In this document: one piece after another, positions 26,314-36,260 of the stretch
Layout: each line of letters starts with the position of its first letter
Numbering within the stretch: position 1 is the first letter of the stretch
From: Erythrobacter sp.
GTDB lineage: Bacteria; Pseudomonadota; Alphaproteobacteria; Sphingomonadales; Sphingomonadaceae
Assembly (NCBI RefSeq): GCF_011765465.1
Contig: NZ_CP050265.1
Coordinates: 1,798,001 to 1,862,000 of the forward strand
Length of the DNA: 64,000 bases
Direction: 5' to 3'
Translations under genes and position numbers: made by a program
Notes under the pieces: generated by a model
What the model saw: the letters and a program-made list of their open reading frames with translations, nothing else
Databases searched by the model: none
Told to the model about the DNA's origin: nothing

Positions 26314-27954
26314 ATGATTACCGACATCGCGCGCCTTTTCGCCCGCGCGGCCGCGTTTTTCGCCGCCGCGCTCGTTCTCGCCGTGCCTGCGCAGGCCGAA
26401 TGGCACCGGGCCGAAAGCGAGCGTTTCATCATCTATTCCGATTCGCGCGCGGATGATCTTGCCGAATTCGCCGAGACGCTCGAACGCTACCACGTCGCGC
26501 TCTCGCTCGAGACCGGGCGGCAGGTTCCCGTGCCGAGCCCGTCGAGCCGGCTCACCGTCTACATGGTCGGCAGCCGCGACGACCTCAAACGGCTCTACGG
26601 CTCGCGGCGCTCGGCGGTGGGGGGCTTCTACATCCCGCGCGCCAACGGGTCGGTCGCCTTCGTCCCGAATGTCCGCGTGCGCGTGCGCGATGCGGGCCGC
26701 GGGCGGGTCGGCACGCGCTATTCGCGCAGCGTCAATGTCGGCGTGGACCCCGCGCTGTCGACGCTGCTGCACGAATATGCGCACCATTTCCTGATCGGCT
26801 CGGCCCGCCATGCGATGCCGAGCTGGCTGAGCGAAGGGGCGGCGGAATATTTCTCCTCGGCGCGGTTCAACGAGGACGGATCGGTCGATATCGGCCTGCC
26901 CAACAACGACCGCGCGTGGGAACTGAGCCAGGCCGCGCCCGTGTCGCTCGCCGAACTGCTCGATTACGAGCTCTACCGGGAGAACAAGGGCAATCGCTAC
27001 GATGCCTATTACGGCAAGGCGTGGCTGCTCTATCACTACCTGCGCTTCGAGCCCTCGCGCGCGGGCCAGCTTGCGACCTACTGGCAGGCGGTCGCGCAGG
27101 GGGCCGGGTCTCTCGAGGCGGCGCAGGCGATTTTCGGCGACCTTGGCAGGCTCGAAAAGGAACTCCACGCCTACGCCACCCAGCGCCGCATGGCCGGGAT
27201 GCGCTTTGCCGCGGACGACATCCGGATCGGTGCGGTCCGGGTCGAGCCGCTGTCGGAAGGGCACGCGGCGATGATGGACGTGATCCTGCGCTCGAAGCGG
27301 GGGGTCGACGAGGAACTCGCCGCCGAGGTGGTCGCCGATGCCCGCGCGGTCGCGGAGCGCTATCCGGGCGATGCGGAGGTGCTGGCAGCGCTCGCCGAGG
27401 CGGAATACGACGCCGGGAACGACGACGCGGCGATTGCCGCTGCGAGGCGCGCCATCGCGGCGGATCCTTCCGTGACCAACGCCTATGTCCAACAGGGCTA
27501 TGCCCTCTTCCGTAAGGCCGAAGCGGCGCAGGATGCCGCAGCCGCCTTTGCCGCTGCGATGGCTCCGTTCGAGGCCCTCAACGCGCTCGAGACGAACCAC
27601 ACCCAGCCGCTGATCTATTACTACCGCAGCTTCACGCGGCAGGGGATCAGCCCGCCCGAAGACGCGCGCTTCGCGATCGAGCGGGCGACGCAGCTCGCCC
27701 CGTTCGACAAGAACCTTGCGATGGAAGTCGCGGTGATGAAAGCGGGCGAGGGACAGCCGGCCATCGCGCGCTACCTGCTCGCGCCGGTCGCGGCCGATCC
27801 GCACGGCGGCAGCCGCGCGGCGACTGCGCGCGAGATGATCGCTGTCCTCGAGAAAGTGCCCGACGGGCGGCGCGTGACCTTCAAGAACCTAGGCGAGGCC
27901 GGGGACAAGGAAGGCGATGACGGGGATAACGGGGGCGGAGGCGAGGGCGACTGA
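26314..27954 (+). CDS. Exported HExxH protein with C-terminal TPR-like repeats
   Basis: A 546-residue protein with a signal peptide (ending VPAQAEW). The middle has TLLHEYAHHFLIG, a HExxH zinc-binding motif, followed by PSWLSEGAAEYF, the Glu-containing downstream motif of gluzincin peptidases. From about residue 330 to 520 it is helix-rich with Ala-rich repeats (DAEVLAALAEAEYDAGNDDA) resembling TPRs. The C-terminus is a low-complexity acidic/Gly tail. It is probably a periplasmic peptidase, but the N-terminal part (FIIYSDSRADDLAEF) belongs to a family I know only as uncharacterised. Confidence 0.75.
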   Translation: MITDIARLFARAAAFFAAALVLAVPAQAEWHRAESERFIIYSDSRADDLAEFAETLERYHVALSLETGRQVPVPSPSSRLTVYMVGSRDDLKRLYGSRRSAVGGFYIPRANGSVAFVPNVRVRVRDAGRGRVGTRYSRSVNVGVDPALSTLLHEYAHHFLIGSARHAMPSWLSEGAAEYFSSARFNEDGSVDIGLPNNDRAWELSQAAPVSLAELLDYELYRENKGNRYDAYYGKAWLLYHYLRFEPSRAGQLATYWQAVAQGAGSLEAAQAIFGDLGRLEKELHAYATQRRMAGMRFAADDIRIGAVRVEPLSEGHAAMMDVILRSKRGVDEELAAEVVADARAVAERYPGDAEVLAALAEAEYDAGNDDAAIAAARRAIAADPSVTNAYVQQGYALFRKAEAAQDAAAAFAAAMAPFEALNALETNHTQPLIYYYRSFTRQGISPPEDARFAIERATQLAPFDKNLAMEVAVMKAGEGQPAIARYLLAPVAADPHGGSRAATAREMIAVLEKVPDGRRVTFKNLGEAGDKEGDDGDNGGGGEGD

Positions 27955-27971
27955 GCCTCGCCCGCACCCGG

Positions 27972-28331
27972 TCAGCCCTTCCCGCCGAACAGCCCCTTCG
28001 CCATGCCGGCGATGTCGTCCATCGGATTGCCGTCGCCGTCGAAATCGAGCAGCCCCGCAAGCAAGGACGGATCGTCCTGCACCATGCGCGCGAATTCGCC
28101 GAGCGAGCCCTCGCCGCCGATCTGCGCCACGATCTGCGACAGGACCCCGGTGTCGAGCCCGGTGCGCTGCGAGGCGAGTTCGACCGTGTCGCCGTCCATC
28201 TGGTGCGTGCGCGACAGCACCGCGATAGCCTTTTCCGCCAGCCCCGGGTCGATCCCGACCTTGCTGGCGAGATTGGCCACGTCGTCGGGCGCCCCGCCCA
28301 CATTCTTAAGGATACCGTCGAGCACGCTCAT
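27972..28331 (-). CDS. Small acidic protein with a calcium-loop-like motif
   Basis: A 119-residue acidic protein, mostly helical, without a signal peptide. Near the C-terminus DFDGDGNPMDDIAG fits the DxDxNxxxD pattern of calcium-binding loops in dockerins and EF-hands. The rest (GILKNVGGAPDDVANLASKV; GLDTGVLSQIVAQIGGEGSL) somewhat resembles DUF937-like helical repeats. It lies between the convergent TPR protein and pckA. Calcium binding is an inference from the motif only. Confidence 0.65.
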   Translation of the reverse strand: MSVLDGILKNVGGAPDDVANLASKVGIDPGLAEKAIAVLSRTHQMDGDTVELASQRTGLDTGVLSQIVAQIGGEGSLGEFARMVQDDPSLLAGLLDFDGDGNPMDDIAGMAKGLFGGKG

Positions 28332-28448
28332 ACCCGTCCTCCCTCTGGTGACCGCGCGAAGGGGATTCGCGCGCGGGACGCGATGATGACAGGCTGATTT
28401 TCCGGTGCAAGGACACTCCCTGTTTTCGGCGGGGAGCGCCCCGCCCGA

Positions 28449-30056
28449 TCAGGCCGCGACCGGCGCCGCCTTCCGCACGCCCTCGTCGACGTGCTCCGCG
28501 AATTCCGCGAAGTTGTCGATGAAGAGCTGCACCAGCTTCGCCGCGGTCGCGTCGTAATCGGCCTTGTCGTCCCATGTGCTGCGCGGGTCGAGGATCGACT
28601 GCTCGATCCCCGCCTCGGACAGCGCCGGGACCGAGATCGGCACGTCGAAGCCGAAATTGGGATCCTGCCGGAACTCGACATTGTCGAGATCCCCGTCGAG
28701 CGCGGCATTGAGCAGCGCGCGGGTCGCCTTGATCGGCATCCGCTTGCCGACCCCGTATTTCCCGCCGGTCCAGCCGGTGTTGATGAGCCAGCACTGCACC
28801 CCGCCAGAGGCGATCCGCTCTTTCAGGAGATTGCCGTAGACGCTCGGATGGCGCGGCATGAAGGGCGCGCCGAAGCAAGTCGAGAAGGTCGCTTCCGGCT
28901 CGGTCACGCCGATCTCGGTCCCGGCGACCTTGGCGGTGTAGCCCGACAGGAAGTGATACATCGCCTGCTCCGGCGTCAGCCGCGCGATCGGAGGCAGCAC
29001 GCCGAAGGCATCGGCGGTGAGCATCACCACGTTCGACGGCACGGGGCCGAGGTTCTTTTCGCTCGTGTTGGGGATGAAATCGATCGGATAGGCCCCGCGC
29101 GTGTTCTCGGCGAGCGAGTTGTCGTCGAGGTCCAGCTCGCGCGTGTCGGGGTCCATTACCACGTTTTCGAGCACCGTGCCGAACCGGCGAGTCGTGGCGT
29201 AGATTTCCGGCTCGGCCTCTTCGGACAGGCGGATCATCTTGGCATAGCAGCCGCCTTCGAAATTGAAGACCGCGGTGTCCGACCAACCGTGCTCGTCATC
29301 GCCGATTAGCGTGCGGCTGGCATCGGCCGACAGCGTCGTCTTGCCCGTGCCCGACAGGCCGAAGAAGACGCTGGTCTTGCCGTCGGCGGAGATATTGGCC
29401 GAACAATGCATCGGCATCACCCCCTTCGTCGGCAGCAGGTAGTTGAGGATGCCGAAGACGCTCTTCTTCATCTCGCCGGCGTATTTCGTGCCGCCGATGA
29501 GGATCAGCTTTTCCGAGAAATTGACCGCGATCACCGTCTCGGAGCGGGTGCCGTGGCGTTCAGGGTCGGCGCGGAAGCTCGGCAGGTCGATGATCGTGTA
29601 TTCGGGAGCGAAATCCGCCAGTTCATCGGTGGTCGGACGGACCAGCAGGGTGCGGATGAACAGGTTGTGCCAGGCGAGCTCGTTGATGACGCGGACATTC
29701 ACCCTGTGTTCCGGCTGCGACCCGCCGAACAGGTCGGCGACGTAGAGCTTTTCCTTCTGCGCCACCGCCTTCATGAAATCGGCCTTCAGCGCGGCGAAAT
29801 GTTCGGGCGTCATCGGCACGTTGACCTTGCCCCACCACACGCTGTCCTCGGTTTCGGCGTCGCGCACGATGAACTTGTCCTTCGCGCTGCGCCCGGTGTG
29901 CGCCCCGGTTTTCACCACCAGCGCGCCGTGCTTCGACAGGGAACCCTCGCCATTGGCAAGCGCGGCCTCGACCAGTTCTGGGGTGGAGAGATTGGGGTGG
30001 ATTTCGGCCGGGGTCTCGATGCCCTGGCCGGCAAGCGAATGGGCGAGCGGGGTCAA
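28449..30056 (-). CDS. pckA: Phosphoenolpyruvate carboxykinase (ATP)
   Basis: A 535-residue ATP-dependent PEP carboxykinase, which decarboxylates oxaloacetate to PEP in gluconeogenesis. The kinase-1a loop [13 protein letters not shown], the kinase-2/metal region LIGDDEHGW and the family sequence [15 protein letters not shown] are present. TTG at 30056 was chosen: AGGAG lies nine bases upstream, the length is normal, and the longer ATG ORF adds a His-rich stretch unlike the family. It is divergent from chvI, the gene arrangement known in Rhizobiales where this block controls carbon and envelope functions. Confidence 0.92.
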   Translation of the reverse strand: MTPLAHSLAGQGIETPAEIHPNLSTPELVEAALANGEGSLSKHGALVVKTGAHTGRSAKDKFIVRDAETEDSVWWGKVNVPMTPEHFAALKADFMKAVAQKEKLYVADLFGGSQPEHRVNVRVINELAWHNLFIRTLLVRPTTDELADFAPEYTIIDLPSFRADPERHGTRSETVIAVNFSEKLILIGGTKYAGEMKKSVFGILNYLLPTKGVMPMHCSANISADGKTSVFFGLSGTGKTTLSADASRTLIGDDEHGWSDTAVFNFEGGCYAKMIRLSEEAEPEIYATTRRFGTVLENVVMDPDTRELDLDDNSLAENTRGAYPIDFIPNTSEKNLGPVPSNVVMLTADAFGVLPPIARLTPEQAMYHFLSGYTAKVAGTEIGVTEPEATFSTCFGAPFMPRHPSVYGNLLKERIASGGVQCWLINTGWTGGKYGVGKRMPIKATRALLNAALDGDLDNVEFRQDPNFGFDVPISVPALSEAGIEQSILDPRSTWDDKADYDATAAKLVQLFIDNFAEFAEHVDEGVRKAAPVAA

Positions 30057-30358
30057 CTTCTTGATCTCCTGATCCGGATGGTGCTGATGCGGGCCGTCAT
30101 ATTCGTCTTCGTTTCGGAAGGCCGGCGAATGCACAATCGCACCTCACGAATGCGGAGCGATTCGCAATGGTCCAGACCCCCTTGGCGCTTGGGCATAGGG
30201 GCGCGCCGCGGCTCCGTCAAACCGGGCTGCGGCAGGCCGGGGCGAGGCTCGTGCGGACCGCCCTGCAGGCGCGCGGCAGGCCCCGCGGCGTTGCCCTGAC
30301 GGGGCGCGCGCGCTAATCCGGCACGAGGGGGCAGAGCGCGCGAGAGAGGAAGGCACGA
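30057..30358. promoter_or_regulatory. Divergent pckA/chvI intergenic region
   Basis: This 302-base gap holds the two divergent leaders and no credible ORF. For chvI a weak promoter pair is visible: TTGCCC (30291-30296) and TAATCC (30314-30319), 17 bases apart, 40 bases before the ATG, which has GAGGAAGG upstream. For pckA only the AGGAG ribosome site is clear. In related bacteria this region is controlled by ChvI itself; I cannot define a ChvI box here. Confidence 0.4.
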
Positions 30359-31237
30359 ATGTCTGGCAGCGACGAGGCAAGCGGCGCAAGCGGACCGCCC
30401 CCCGGCCCCGATGCGCCCGTCTCCGCGGACGCGCCCCGGCCCGCGTCCCCGCCCCCGCCCGTGACGGCGCAGGGCCAAGCCGCCCCTGCGACCGGCGCTC
30501 CCAAGGGCGGCGAAATCGCGCTGGTCGACGATGATCGCAACATCCTCACCACCGTCTCGATCGCGCTCCAGGCCGAAGGCTTCGTCACGCGGCTCTATTC
30601 GGATGGCGAGACGGCGCTCAAGGCGCTGCTCGACAATCCGCCCGACCTTGCCGTGTTCGACATCAAGATGCCCAAGATGGACGGGATGGAACTGCTGCGC
30701 CGCGTGCGCGAACATTCGCCGCTGCCGGTCATCTTCCTGACCAGCAAGGACGACGAGGGCGACGAGGAAGCGGGGCTGGAACTGGGTGCGGACGATTACA
30801 TCTCCAAGCCCTTCAGCCAGCGCCTGCTGATTGCCCGCATCCGGGCGATCCTGCGGCGGGCCGAACCGCTTCGCGCGAGCGGCGCAGAAGGAGGCGAGAG
30901 CAGCGGCGAAGGCGGTGGGGCCGAGGCGGCGCATCCGACCATCGCGCGCGGGCGGCTGTTCATGGACCCCGCGCGCCACCACGTCACGTGGGACGATCGC
31001 CCGGTCAGCCTCACCGTGACCGAGTTCCTGATCCTCGAAGCACTCGCCGCCCGGCCCGGCGTGATCAAGAGCCGCAACCAGTTGATGGATGCGGCCTATC
31101 CCGACGACGTCTTCGTCGACGACCGGACCGTGGACAGCCACATCAAGCGAATGCGCCGCAAGTTCCGCAGCGTCGATCCCGAATTCAGCGCGATCGAGAC
31201 GCTTTATGGCGCGGGCTACAGTTTCAATGACGGCTGA
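30359..31237 (+). CDS. chvI: ChvI-type response regulator (OmpR family)
   Basis: A 292-residue OmpR-type regulator. About 50 Pro/Ala/Gly-rich residues precede the receiver ([14 protein letters not shown], phospho-Asp in [17 protein letters not shown], conserved Lys in YISKPFSQ). The C-terminal winged helix ([30 protein letters not shown]) matches ChvI. With ChvG it responds to acidity and envelope or host cues in Rhizobiales and relatives. chvG starts 11 bases before its stop. A second acidic/Gly linker (about residues 180-195) is also lineage-specific. Confidence 0.93.
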   Translation: MSGSDEASGASGPPPGPDAPVSADAPRPASPPPPVTAQGQAAPATGAPKGGEIALVDDDRNILTTVSIALQAEGFVTRLYSDGETALKALLDNPPDLAVFDIKMPKMDGMELLRRVREHSPLPVIFLTSKDDEGDEEAGLELGADDYISKPFSQRLLIARIRAILRRAEPLRASGAEGGESSGEGGGAEAAHPTIARGRLFMDPARHHVTWDDRPVSLTVTEFLILEALAARPGVIKSRNQLMDAAYPDDVFVDDRTVDSHIKRMRRKFRSVDPEFSAIETLYGAGYSFNDG

Positions 31238-32894
31238 CCGCAGCGGGCCTGCGGCGCGGCCCGCCGCACCCCTCCCGCCGCGCGCGCTCTCGCCCGCCCG
31301 CGTTCCGGGCCGCCTGCCGCCGGGCGCGCGGCGGGGCGCGGGCGAGGGCAAGTCCGCGATGCGTTCGGGCGAACAGTTCACCACCACCGGCCGTTTCGCG
31401 CTGACCGCGCGCATTCTCGTGGTCAACATCATGCCGCTGGCGCTGCTGGGCGGCGGGCTGTTCTATCTCGACGGCTATCGCACGCAGCTCATCAATGAAC
31501 GCTTCAAGCTCGCCCGGATCGAGGCGCAGATCACCGCCGAGGCGCTCGCCGGGGCGACCCGCGAGCGGCAGGAGGCGCTGCTCGTCCAGATCGGCAAGGA
31601 ACAGCGGATGCGCCTGAGGATGTTCGATGCCGAGGGCCGGCTATGGGCCGACAGCTTCGCGCTGGCCGAGCCCGCCTTCCAGTTCGACGACATCACCGAC
31701 GACAGCTGGGACCAGCAATTCGCCCGCTGGCTGGACCGGACTGTGGACACGATCGTCTCGGCCGAGCCGGTGCAGGACTATATCGAACCCGAAGCGCAGG
31801 AGGCCGATGCCTGGCCCGAACTCGCCCGCGCTCGCGAGGAAGGGGTGAGCCAGGTGCGGCTCTACGACTGGCGCGACGGAACGCCCGTCATCACCGCGGC
31901 CGCGCCGGTCGGCCTCAACGGCGCGACCCTGCTGACCGTGCGCAACGCGGTCGACATCACCGAAAGCGTGCGCGCGGCGCGCTCGACGCTGGGGATAGCG
32001 GTGCTGTGCGTGCTCGCCGCCTCGATCCTGCTCTCGCTCTTCCTTGCGCGGACCATCGTCACTCCGCTGCGCCAGCTCGCCAAGGCGGCGATGCGGGTGC
32101 GCGCGGGCCGAGAGCGCGAGGTCGAGGTGCCGCGCCTGCCCGAACGCCGCGACGAAATCGGCCTGCTCGCCCGCGCGGTGTCCGACATGACCGGCGCGCT
32201 GCGTCACCGGATCGACGCGGTCGACAGCTTCGCCGCCGATGTCGCGCACGAGATCAAGAATCCGCTCGCGTCGCTGAGGAGCGCGATCGAGTCCCTCCCC
32301 CGCGTCGAGGATCCCAAGCTGCGCCGCGAGCTCGAACAGATCGCGACCCACGATGTGCGCCGGATCGACCGGCTCGTCTCCGAGATCTCCGATGCCAGCC
32401 GGATCGACGCCGAGATGAGCCGCGCGACACTGGAGCGGATCGACCTCGCCGAACTCGTGCGCGCGATCATCGGCAGCCGCGAACACCGCTCCGAGAACGA
32501 AGGCCGCGCGATCGAGCTTACGACGCGCGGTTTCGCCGCGAACGTGGCGGGAGTCGGCGCGCGGCTCGAGAGGGTGGTCGAAAACCTGCTCGACAACGCG
32601 GTGTCCTTCTCACCGCCCGATGCGCCGATCGAGGTCGGGATCGACAATGACGGCGACTGGGTGACGCTGACCGTGTGCGACCACGGGCCCGGCATCCCCG
32701 ACGACGCACGCGACAAGGTGTTCCAGCGGTTCCATTCGGTCCGGCCCGAGCAGGAGGATTTCGGCAACCATTCCGGCCTCGGCCTCGCCATCGCCCGCGC
32801 CATCGCCGAAGCGCATGACGGCACGCTTGCCGCCGATGCCCGGCCCGACGGCGCGCGCGGCGCGTGCCTGCGGCTGCGCCTGCCTGCAGCCTGA
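31227..32894 (+). CDS. chvG: ChvG-type sensor histidine kinase
   Basis: A 555-residue membrane histidine kinase. After a disordered cytoplasmic start there are two transmembrane helices (about residues 65-80, [17 protein letters not shown], and about 250-270), enclosing a periplasmic sensor of about 170 residues. HAMP then DHp ([13 protein letters not shown], with the phosphorylated His) and the catalytic domain ([30 protein letters not shown]) follow. It overlaps chvI by 11 bases, so the two are cotranscribed. It signals to ChvI; in several alphaproteobacteria the pathway governs exopolysaccharide and acid response. Confidence 0.93.
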   Translation: MTADRSGPAARPAAPLPPRALSPARVPGRLPPGARRGAGEGKSAMRSGEQFTTTGRFALTARILVVNIMPLALLGGGLFYLDGYRTQLINERFKLARIEAQITAEALAGATRERQEALLVQIGKEQRMRLRMFDAEGRLWADSFALAEPAFQFDDITDDSWDQQFARWLDRTVDTIVSAEPVQDYIEPEAQEADAWPELARAREEGVSQVRLYDWRDGTPVITAAAPVGLNGATLLTVRNAVDITESVRAARSTLGIAVLCVLAASILLSLFLARTIVTPLRQLAKAAMRVRAGREREVEVPRLPERRDEIGLLARAVSDMTGALRHRIDAVDSFAADVAHEIKNPLASLRSAIESLPRVEDPKLRRELEQIATHDVRRIDRLVSEISDASRIDAEMSRATLERIDLAELVRAIIGSREHRSENEGRAIELTTRGFAANVAGVGARLERVVENLLDNAVSFSPPDAPIEVGIDNDGDWVTLTVCDHGPGIPDDARDKVFQRFHSVRPEQEDFGNHSGLGLAIARAIAEAHDGTLAADARPDGARGACLRLRLPAA

Positions 32895-32902
32895 GCGCAG
32901 GC

Positions 32903-33352
32903 ATGGCGACCTCGCGCGAAACCGTCCTACAGGCGAGCGCGGTCGCGATCGGCGGGCGCGCGCTGCTGATCGAAGGGCCGCCGGGCAGCGGCAAGTCGAG
33001 CCTCGCACTCGCTCTGATCGACCGCGGCGCGGGCCTGATCGGGGACGATGCGGTGAGGCTTTCGCGCAGGCCGGACGGCGTGCTGGTCGCATCGCCCCCG
33101 CCCAATATCGCCGGGCTGATCGAATTGCGCGGTGTCGGCCTAGCGGCGCTCGAGACCGCCCCGCCCGCGCCGGTCGCGCTGGTACTCGCCCTGCCCGGCC
33201 CGGGCGATGCGTCACCCGAGCGCCTGCCCGAAACGCTCCCGCGCCGCGCCCTGCTTGGCTGCAATGTGCCGCTGCTGCGCTTCGACCCCGGCGGCATCGC
33301 GCCGGCTGTTCGCGCCGAGTGGGCGCTGCGCCTCCACGGCCTGTCGCCATGA
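32903..33352 (+). CDS. hprK: HPr kinase/phosphorylase, catalytic domain only
   Basis: A 149-residue protein equal to the C-terminal catalytic domain of HprK; the N-terminal domain of Gram-positive HprK is missing, as is usual in alphaproteobacteria. The P-loop is GPPGSGKSS, the general-base region is GDDAVRLS and the signature is IELRGVGLAAL. It phosphorylates and dephosphorylates the regulatory Ser of HPr, here the ptsH product about 2 kb downstream. ATG 32903 follows the chvG stop by eight bases, tying sugar-PTS control to the ChvGI operon. Confidence 0.9.
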   Translation: MATSRETVLQASAVAIGGRALLIEGPPGSGKSSLALALIDRGAGLIGDDAVRLSRRPDGVLVASPPPNIAGLIELRGVGLAALETAPPAPVALVLALPGPGDASPERLPETLPRRALLGCNVPLLRFDPGGIAPAVRAEWALRLHGLSP

Positions 33353-33428
33353 GCGCTTCCGCACCCTGCAGGGCAAGGTGCAAAAAAGGCGCTTCCCATT
33401 GCCGCCGCGGGGCGCGAAAAGGCGCGCC

Positions 33429-34367
33429 ATGACGCAAACGGGCGAAACCGACACTCCTGCGGGCGAGACGAGCCGCCAGCGCCTGCTGCTCGTCACCGGC
33501 CTGTCGGGCGCGGGCAAGTCGACCGCGCTCGACGTGCTCGAGGACCTCGGCTGGGAGACGATCGACAATTTCCCCGTCCGGATGCTCAAGCGGCTGGTCG
33601 CGCGCCCCGGCGAGGAACACGGGAAGCTCGCGATCGGGTTCGATTCGCGCACCCGCGGCTTCGTCCCCGCCGATGTTATCGCGCTGGCGAAGGATCTCGC
33701 CGGGCGCGAAGGGCTGACCACCAGTTTCATGTTCATCGACTGCGCCGATGCCGAGCTTGAGAGGCGTTACAACGAGACGCGCCGCCGTCACCCGATGGCG
33801 CAGGGCCGCCCGGTTCTCGACGGGATCGCCGCCGACCGCGAACTGCTCGAGCCGCTGCGGCGCTGGGCAGACATCGTGATCGACACGACCACGCTCTCCA
33901 CCAACGAGCTGCAGGCGCGCGTGCGCGAACTCTTCGGCGAACGCAGCGGCGACGAGACGACGCTGACCATCTCGAGCTTCGGCTTCGCGCGCGGGATGCC
34001 GCCGCTCGCCGACCTCGTCTTCGATATGCGCTTCCTCGACAACCCGCACTGGGTTCCGGGCCTGCGCGAACTGACGGGGCGCGATGCGGCGGTGGGGGCG
34101 CATATCGAGAAGGATCCCGCCTTCGCCGACGCCTTCGCGCGCATCCGCGACCTGCTCTTGACACTGCTCCCGCGCTACCATGCCCAGAGCAAGGTCTATG
34201 TCCACGTCGCTTTCGGCTGTACCGGGGGAAGACACCGCTCGGTCTACACCGCCGAGCGCATGGCAGGGGCCTTGCGCGAGGCGGGTTTTTCGCCCACTGT
34301 CCGCCACCGCAACCTCGCCTCGCGCGCCGCCGACGAGCTGGAGCGCACGCGGACCGGGGCGACATGA
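33429..34367 (+). CDS. rapZ: RapZ-like nucleotide-binding protein
   Basis: A 312-residue protein of the RapZ/YvcJ P-loop family. The N-terminal Walker A motif is VTGLSGAGKSTALDV, followed by ETIDNFPVRML and the C-terminal HVAFGCTGGRHRSVYTAE, which includes the conserved His and Cys. In enterobacteria RapZ directs GlmZ small RNA to RNase E to tune glucosamine-6-phosphate synthase; in alphaproteobacteria its role is less clear. It lies between hprK and the PTS EIIA gene, a conserved order. Confidence 0.9.
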   Translation: MTQTGETDTPAGETSRQRLLLVTGLSGAGKSTALDVLEDLGWETIDNFPVRMLKRLVARPGEEHGKLAIGFDSRTRGFVPADVIALAKDLAGREGLTTSFMFIDCADAELERRYNETRRRHPMAQGRPVLDGIAADRELLEPLRRWADIVIDTTTLSTNELQARVRELFGERSGDETTLTISSFGFARGMPPLADLVFDMRFLDNPHWVPGLRELTGRDAAVGAHIEKDPAFADAFARIRDLLLTLLPRYHAQSKVYVHVAFGCTGGRHRSVYTAERMAGALREAGFSPTVRHRNLASRAADELERTRTGAT

Positions 34368-34427
34368 TCTCTCTCCTCTCCAAAGAGGCGCGCCAACGCC
34401 CTTAGAATACACGGATTTTTGCCCCGC

Positions 34428-34865
34428 ATGATTGGTTTGATCCTGGTCACACACGGCCGCCTTGCCGACCAGTTCGTCGAGGCGATGGAGCACGTCGTCG
34501 GGCGGCAGGAAGGAATCGCGACGGTCTGCATCGGACCGAACGACGACATGGAACAGCGCCGCGCCGAGATCGCCGAAGCGATCGCCGCGGTCGATGCGGG
34601 CGAGGGCGTGATCATCCTCACCGACCTGTTCGGCGGGACGCCTTCGAACCTCGCGATCTCGCTGCTCGACGCAGGGAGGGTCGAGGTGATCGCGGGGATC
34701 AACCTGCCGATGCTGATCCGCCTCGCCGGCGCGCGCAAGACGATGGGCGTGGTCGAGGCGGTCGAAGCGGCGCAGAGCGCCGGGCGCACCTACATCACGG
34801 TGGCGAGCGAGCTGCTCGGCGACGACAGGAGCGCGCCGCGCAAGGCGAGCGGCGGATCGGGCTGA
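34428..34865 (+). CDS. PTS EIIA component, mannose (ManX) type
   Basis: A 145-residue PTS-EIIA of the mannose/sorbose family. His9 in ILVTHGRLA is the phosphorylation site; the family motif ILTDLFGGTPSNLA and VIAGINLPMLIRL follow. No sugar permease (EIIB/C/D) genes are nearby, so it is probably a regulatory phosphocarrier of the incomplete PTS known in alphaproteobacteria, receiving phosphate from HPr. ATG 34428 was preferred to a TTG nine bases upstream because the conserved MIGLILVTHG starts there. Confidence 0.92.
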   Translation: MIGLILVTHGRLADQFVEAMEHVVGRQEGIATVCIGPNDDMEQRRAEIAEAIAAVDAGEGVIILTDLFGGTPSNLAISLLDAGRVEVIAGINLPMLIRLAGARKTMGVVEAVEAAQSAGRTYITVASELLGDDRSAPRKASGGSG

Positions 34866-34897
34866 GCGCGCCGGAAAGGCCGGGGAGAGGGGCCGGG

Positions 34898-35188
34898 ATG
34901 AACGAGAACACGACCGAAATTCGGCGAGAGGTGACGATCGTCAACCGTCGCGGCCTCCATGCCCGGGCGAGCGCACGTTTCGTCGGCGCGGTGAGCGCCC
35001 TGCCCGAAGGCGTAGACGTGCGCGTGGCGAAGGACGGCAACAGCGCGGCGGGCGGGTCGATCCTCGGCCTGATGATGCTCGGCGCGGCCAAGGGCGACAC
35101 GGTCGAACTGATCGTCGCCGGCGACAACGCGGCTGGCGTGATGGACGAGCTTGCCGCGCTGGTCGAAAGCGGCTTCGGCGAGGACTAG
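34898..35188 (+). CDS. ptsH: HPr, PTS phosphocarrier
   Basis: A 96-residue HPr. His21 in RRGLHARASA is the site phosphorylated by EI, and Ser54 in AAGGSILGLMML is the site for HprK. The extra ten N-terminal residues precede the normal VTIVNRRGLHA start. With HprK and the EIIA in the same operon it forms the regulatory PTS of this bacterium; EI (ptsP) lies outside the window. It is the last gene of the chvI-ptsH block. Confidence 0.94.
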   Translation: MNENTTEIRREVTIVNRRGLHARASARFVGAVSALPEGVDVRVAKDGNSAAGGSILGLMMLGAAKGDTVELIVAGDNAAGVMDELAALVESGFGED

Positions 35189-35208
35189 GGCGCAGGGCCG
35201 GCACTTCG

Positions 35209-36009
35209 ATGCGCAGACACATCACCGGTTTCTCCAACCCGACGGTCAAGCACTTGCGTTCGCTGCGCGACAAGAAGCACCGGCGGCGCGCGGGCGAATT
35301 CCTCGTCGAGGGGCTGCGCCTGCTCGAGGACGCGCGCGCCAGCGGCCGCCTGCCGCGCCTGCTCGTCATGGCCGAGGAGCGAAGCGCCCACGACCTGCTC
35401 GCCCGGCTCGAGGCCGAGGTCGAGGCGGCGGGCGGCGAGATCGTCACGACGACGCCCGACATCCTCTCCAGGATCACCGGCAAGGCCAATCCGCAGGCGG
35501 TCGCGGGGGTCTTTGCCGAATGGGACACGGGGCTCACCCGAATCGACCGGAGTGCCGCGCCGATCTGGCTCGTCGCGCAGGACCTGCGCGATCCGGGCAA
35601 TCTCGGCACCATGCTGCGCACCGGCGACGCGGTGGGCGCGGGCGGGCTGATCCTCGTGGGCGACTGCGCCGATCCCTTCAGCGCCGAGGCCGTGCGCGCG
35701 AGCATGGGGGCGGTCTTCACCGTGGCGCTGGCGCAGGCGCGGTGGGAGGAATTCCTCGGCTGGCTGCGCGGCGGAAAGGGCCAGCTCGTGGCCGCCTCCC
35801 TGCGCGATGCCGTGCCCTATCGCGGCGCACCTTACGAAGCGCCCTGCTTCCTCCTCGTCGGCAATGAATCGCAGGGTCTGCCCGAGGCTTACGAGGCCGA
35901 ATGCGACCTGCGGGTGACCATGCCGATGAAGGGCCGGGCCGATTCGCTCAACGCAGCCGTTGCCGGTGCGGTGCTGGCCTATGAGGTGCTCGCCGCGCTG
36001 GGGGAATAA
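35209..36009 (+). CDS. TrmH/SpoU family RNA 2'-O-methyltransferase
   Basis: A 266-residue SPOUT methyltransferase. The N-terminal substrate-binding part has NPTVKHLRSLRDKKHRRRAGEF, and the trefoil-knot motifs are DLRDPGNLGTMLRTGDAVGAGG (motif 1), LVGNESQGLP (motif 2) and MPMKGRADSLNAAVAGAVLAYE (motif 3). This group methylates the 2'-OH of riboses in 23S rRNA or tRNA; the exact position cannot be told by sequence. It starts 20 bases after ptsH, so it may be read from the same transcript. Confidence 0.88.
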   Translation: MRRHITGFSNPTVKHLRSLRDKKHRRRAGEFLVEGLRLLEDARASGRLPRLLVMAEERSAHDLLARLEAEVEAAGGEIVTTTPDILSRITGKANPQAVAGVFAEWDTGLTRIDRSAAPIWLVAQDLRDPGNLGTMLRTGDAVGAGGLILVGDCADPFSAEAVRASMGAVFTVALAQARWEEFLGWLRGGKGQLVAASLRDAVPYRGAPYEAPCFLLVGNESQGLPEAYEAECDLRVTMPMKGRADSLNAAVAGAVLAYEVLAALGE

Positions 36010-36260
36010 GGCGCGAAAAGCGGACAAAGATTACACCCTGTCACCTTTACTTGGAACAGACGTTCCGTTCGTTTCCAGCGACATAAAGCGGGTTTCGGCG
36101 AGCGGACGGACAGGGAGGACGGGCCTGTTTTCGTTCCCCCCCCGTCGCATGGATCGCGCGTCGTGGCGGTTTCGGACCGTGGGAAAGAGCCGGGCGCGAT
36201 GATCGGCCTGCCGCGCCAAGTAGGAAATGGCCCGGAAGGCCCCAATCCGCGGCGTCCGCT
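36010..36260. other. Noncoding gap between two convergent genes
   Basis: About 250 bases between the RNA methyltransferase and the SH3-domain gene. It contains a short inverted repeat GGAAC-AGAC-GTTCC and a run of C (eight) near 36140, but no poly-T-tailed hairpin and no credible ORF. I see no clear function. Confidence 0.5.
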
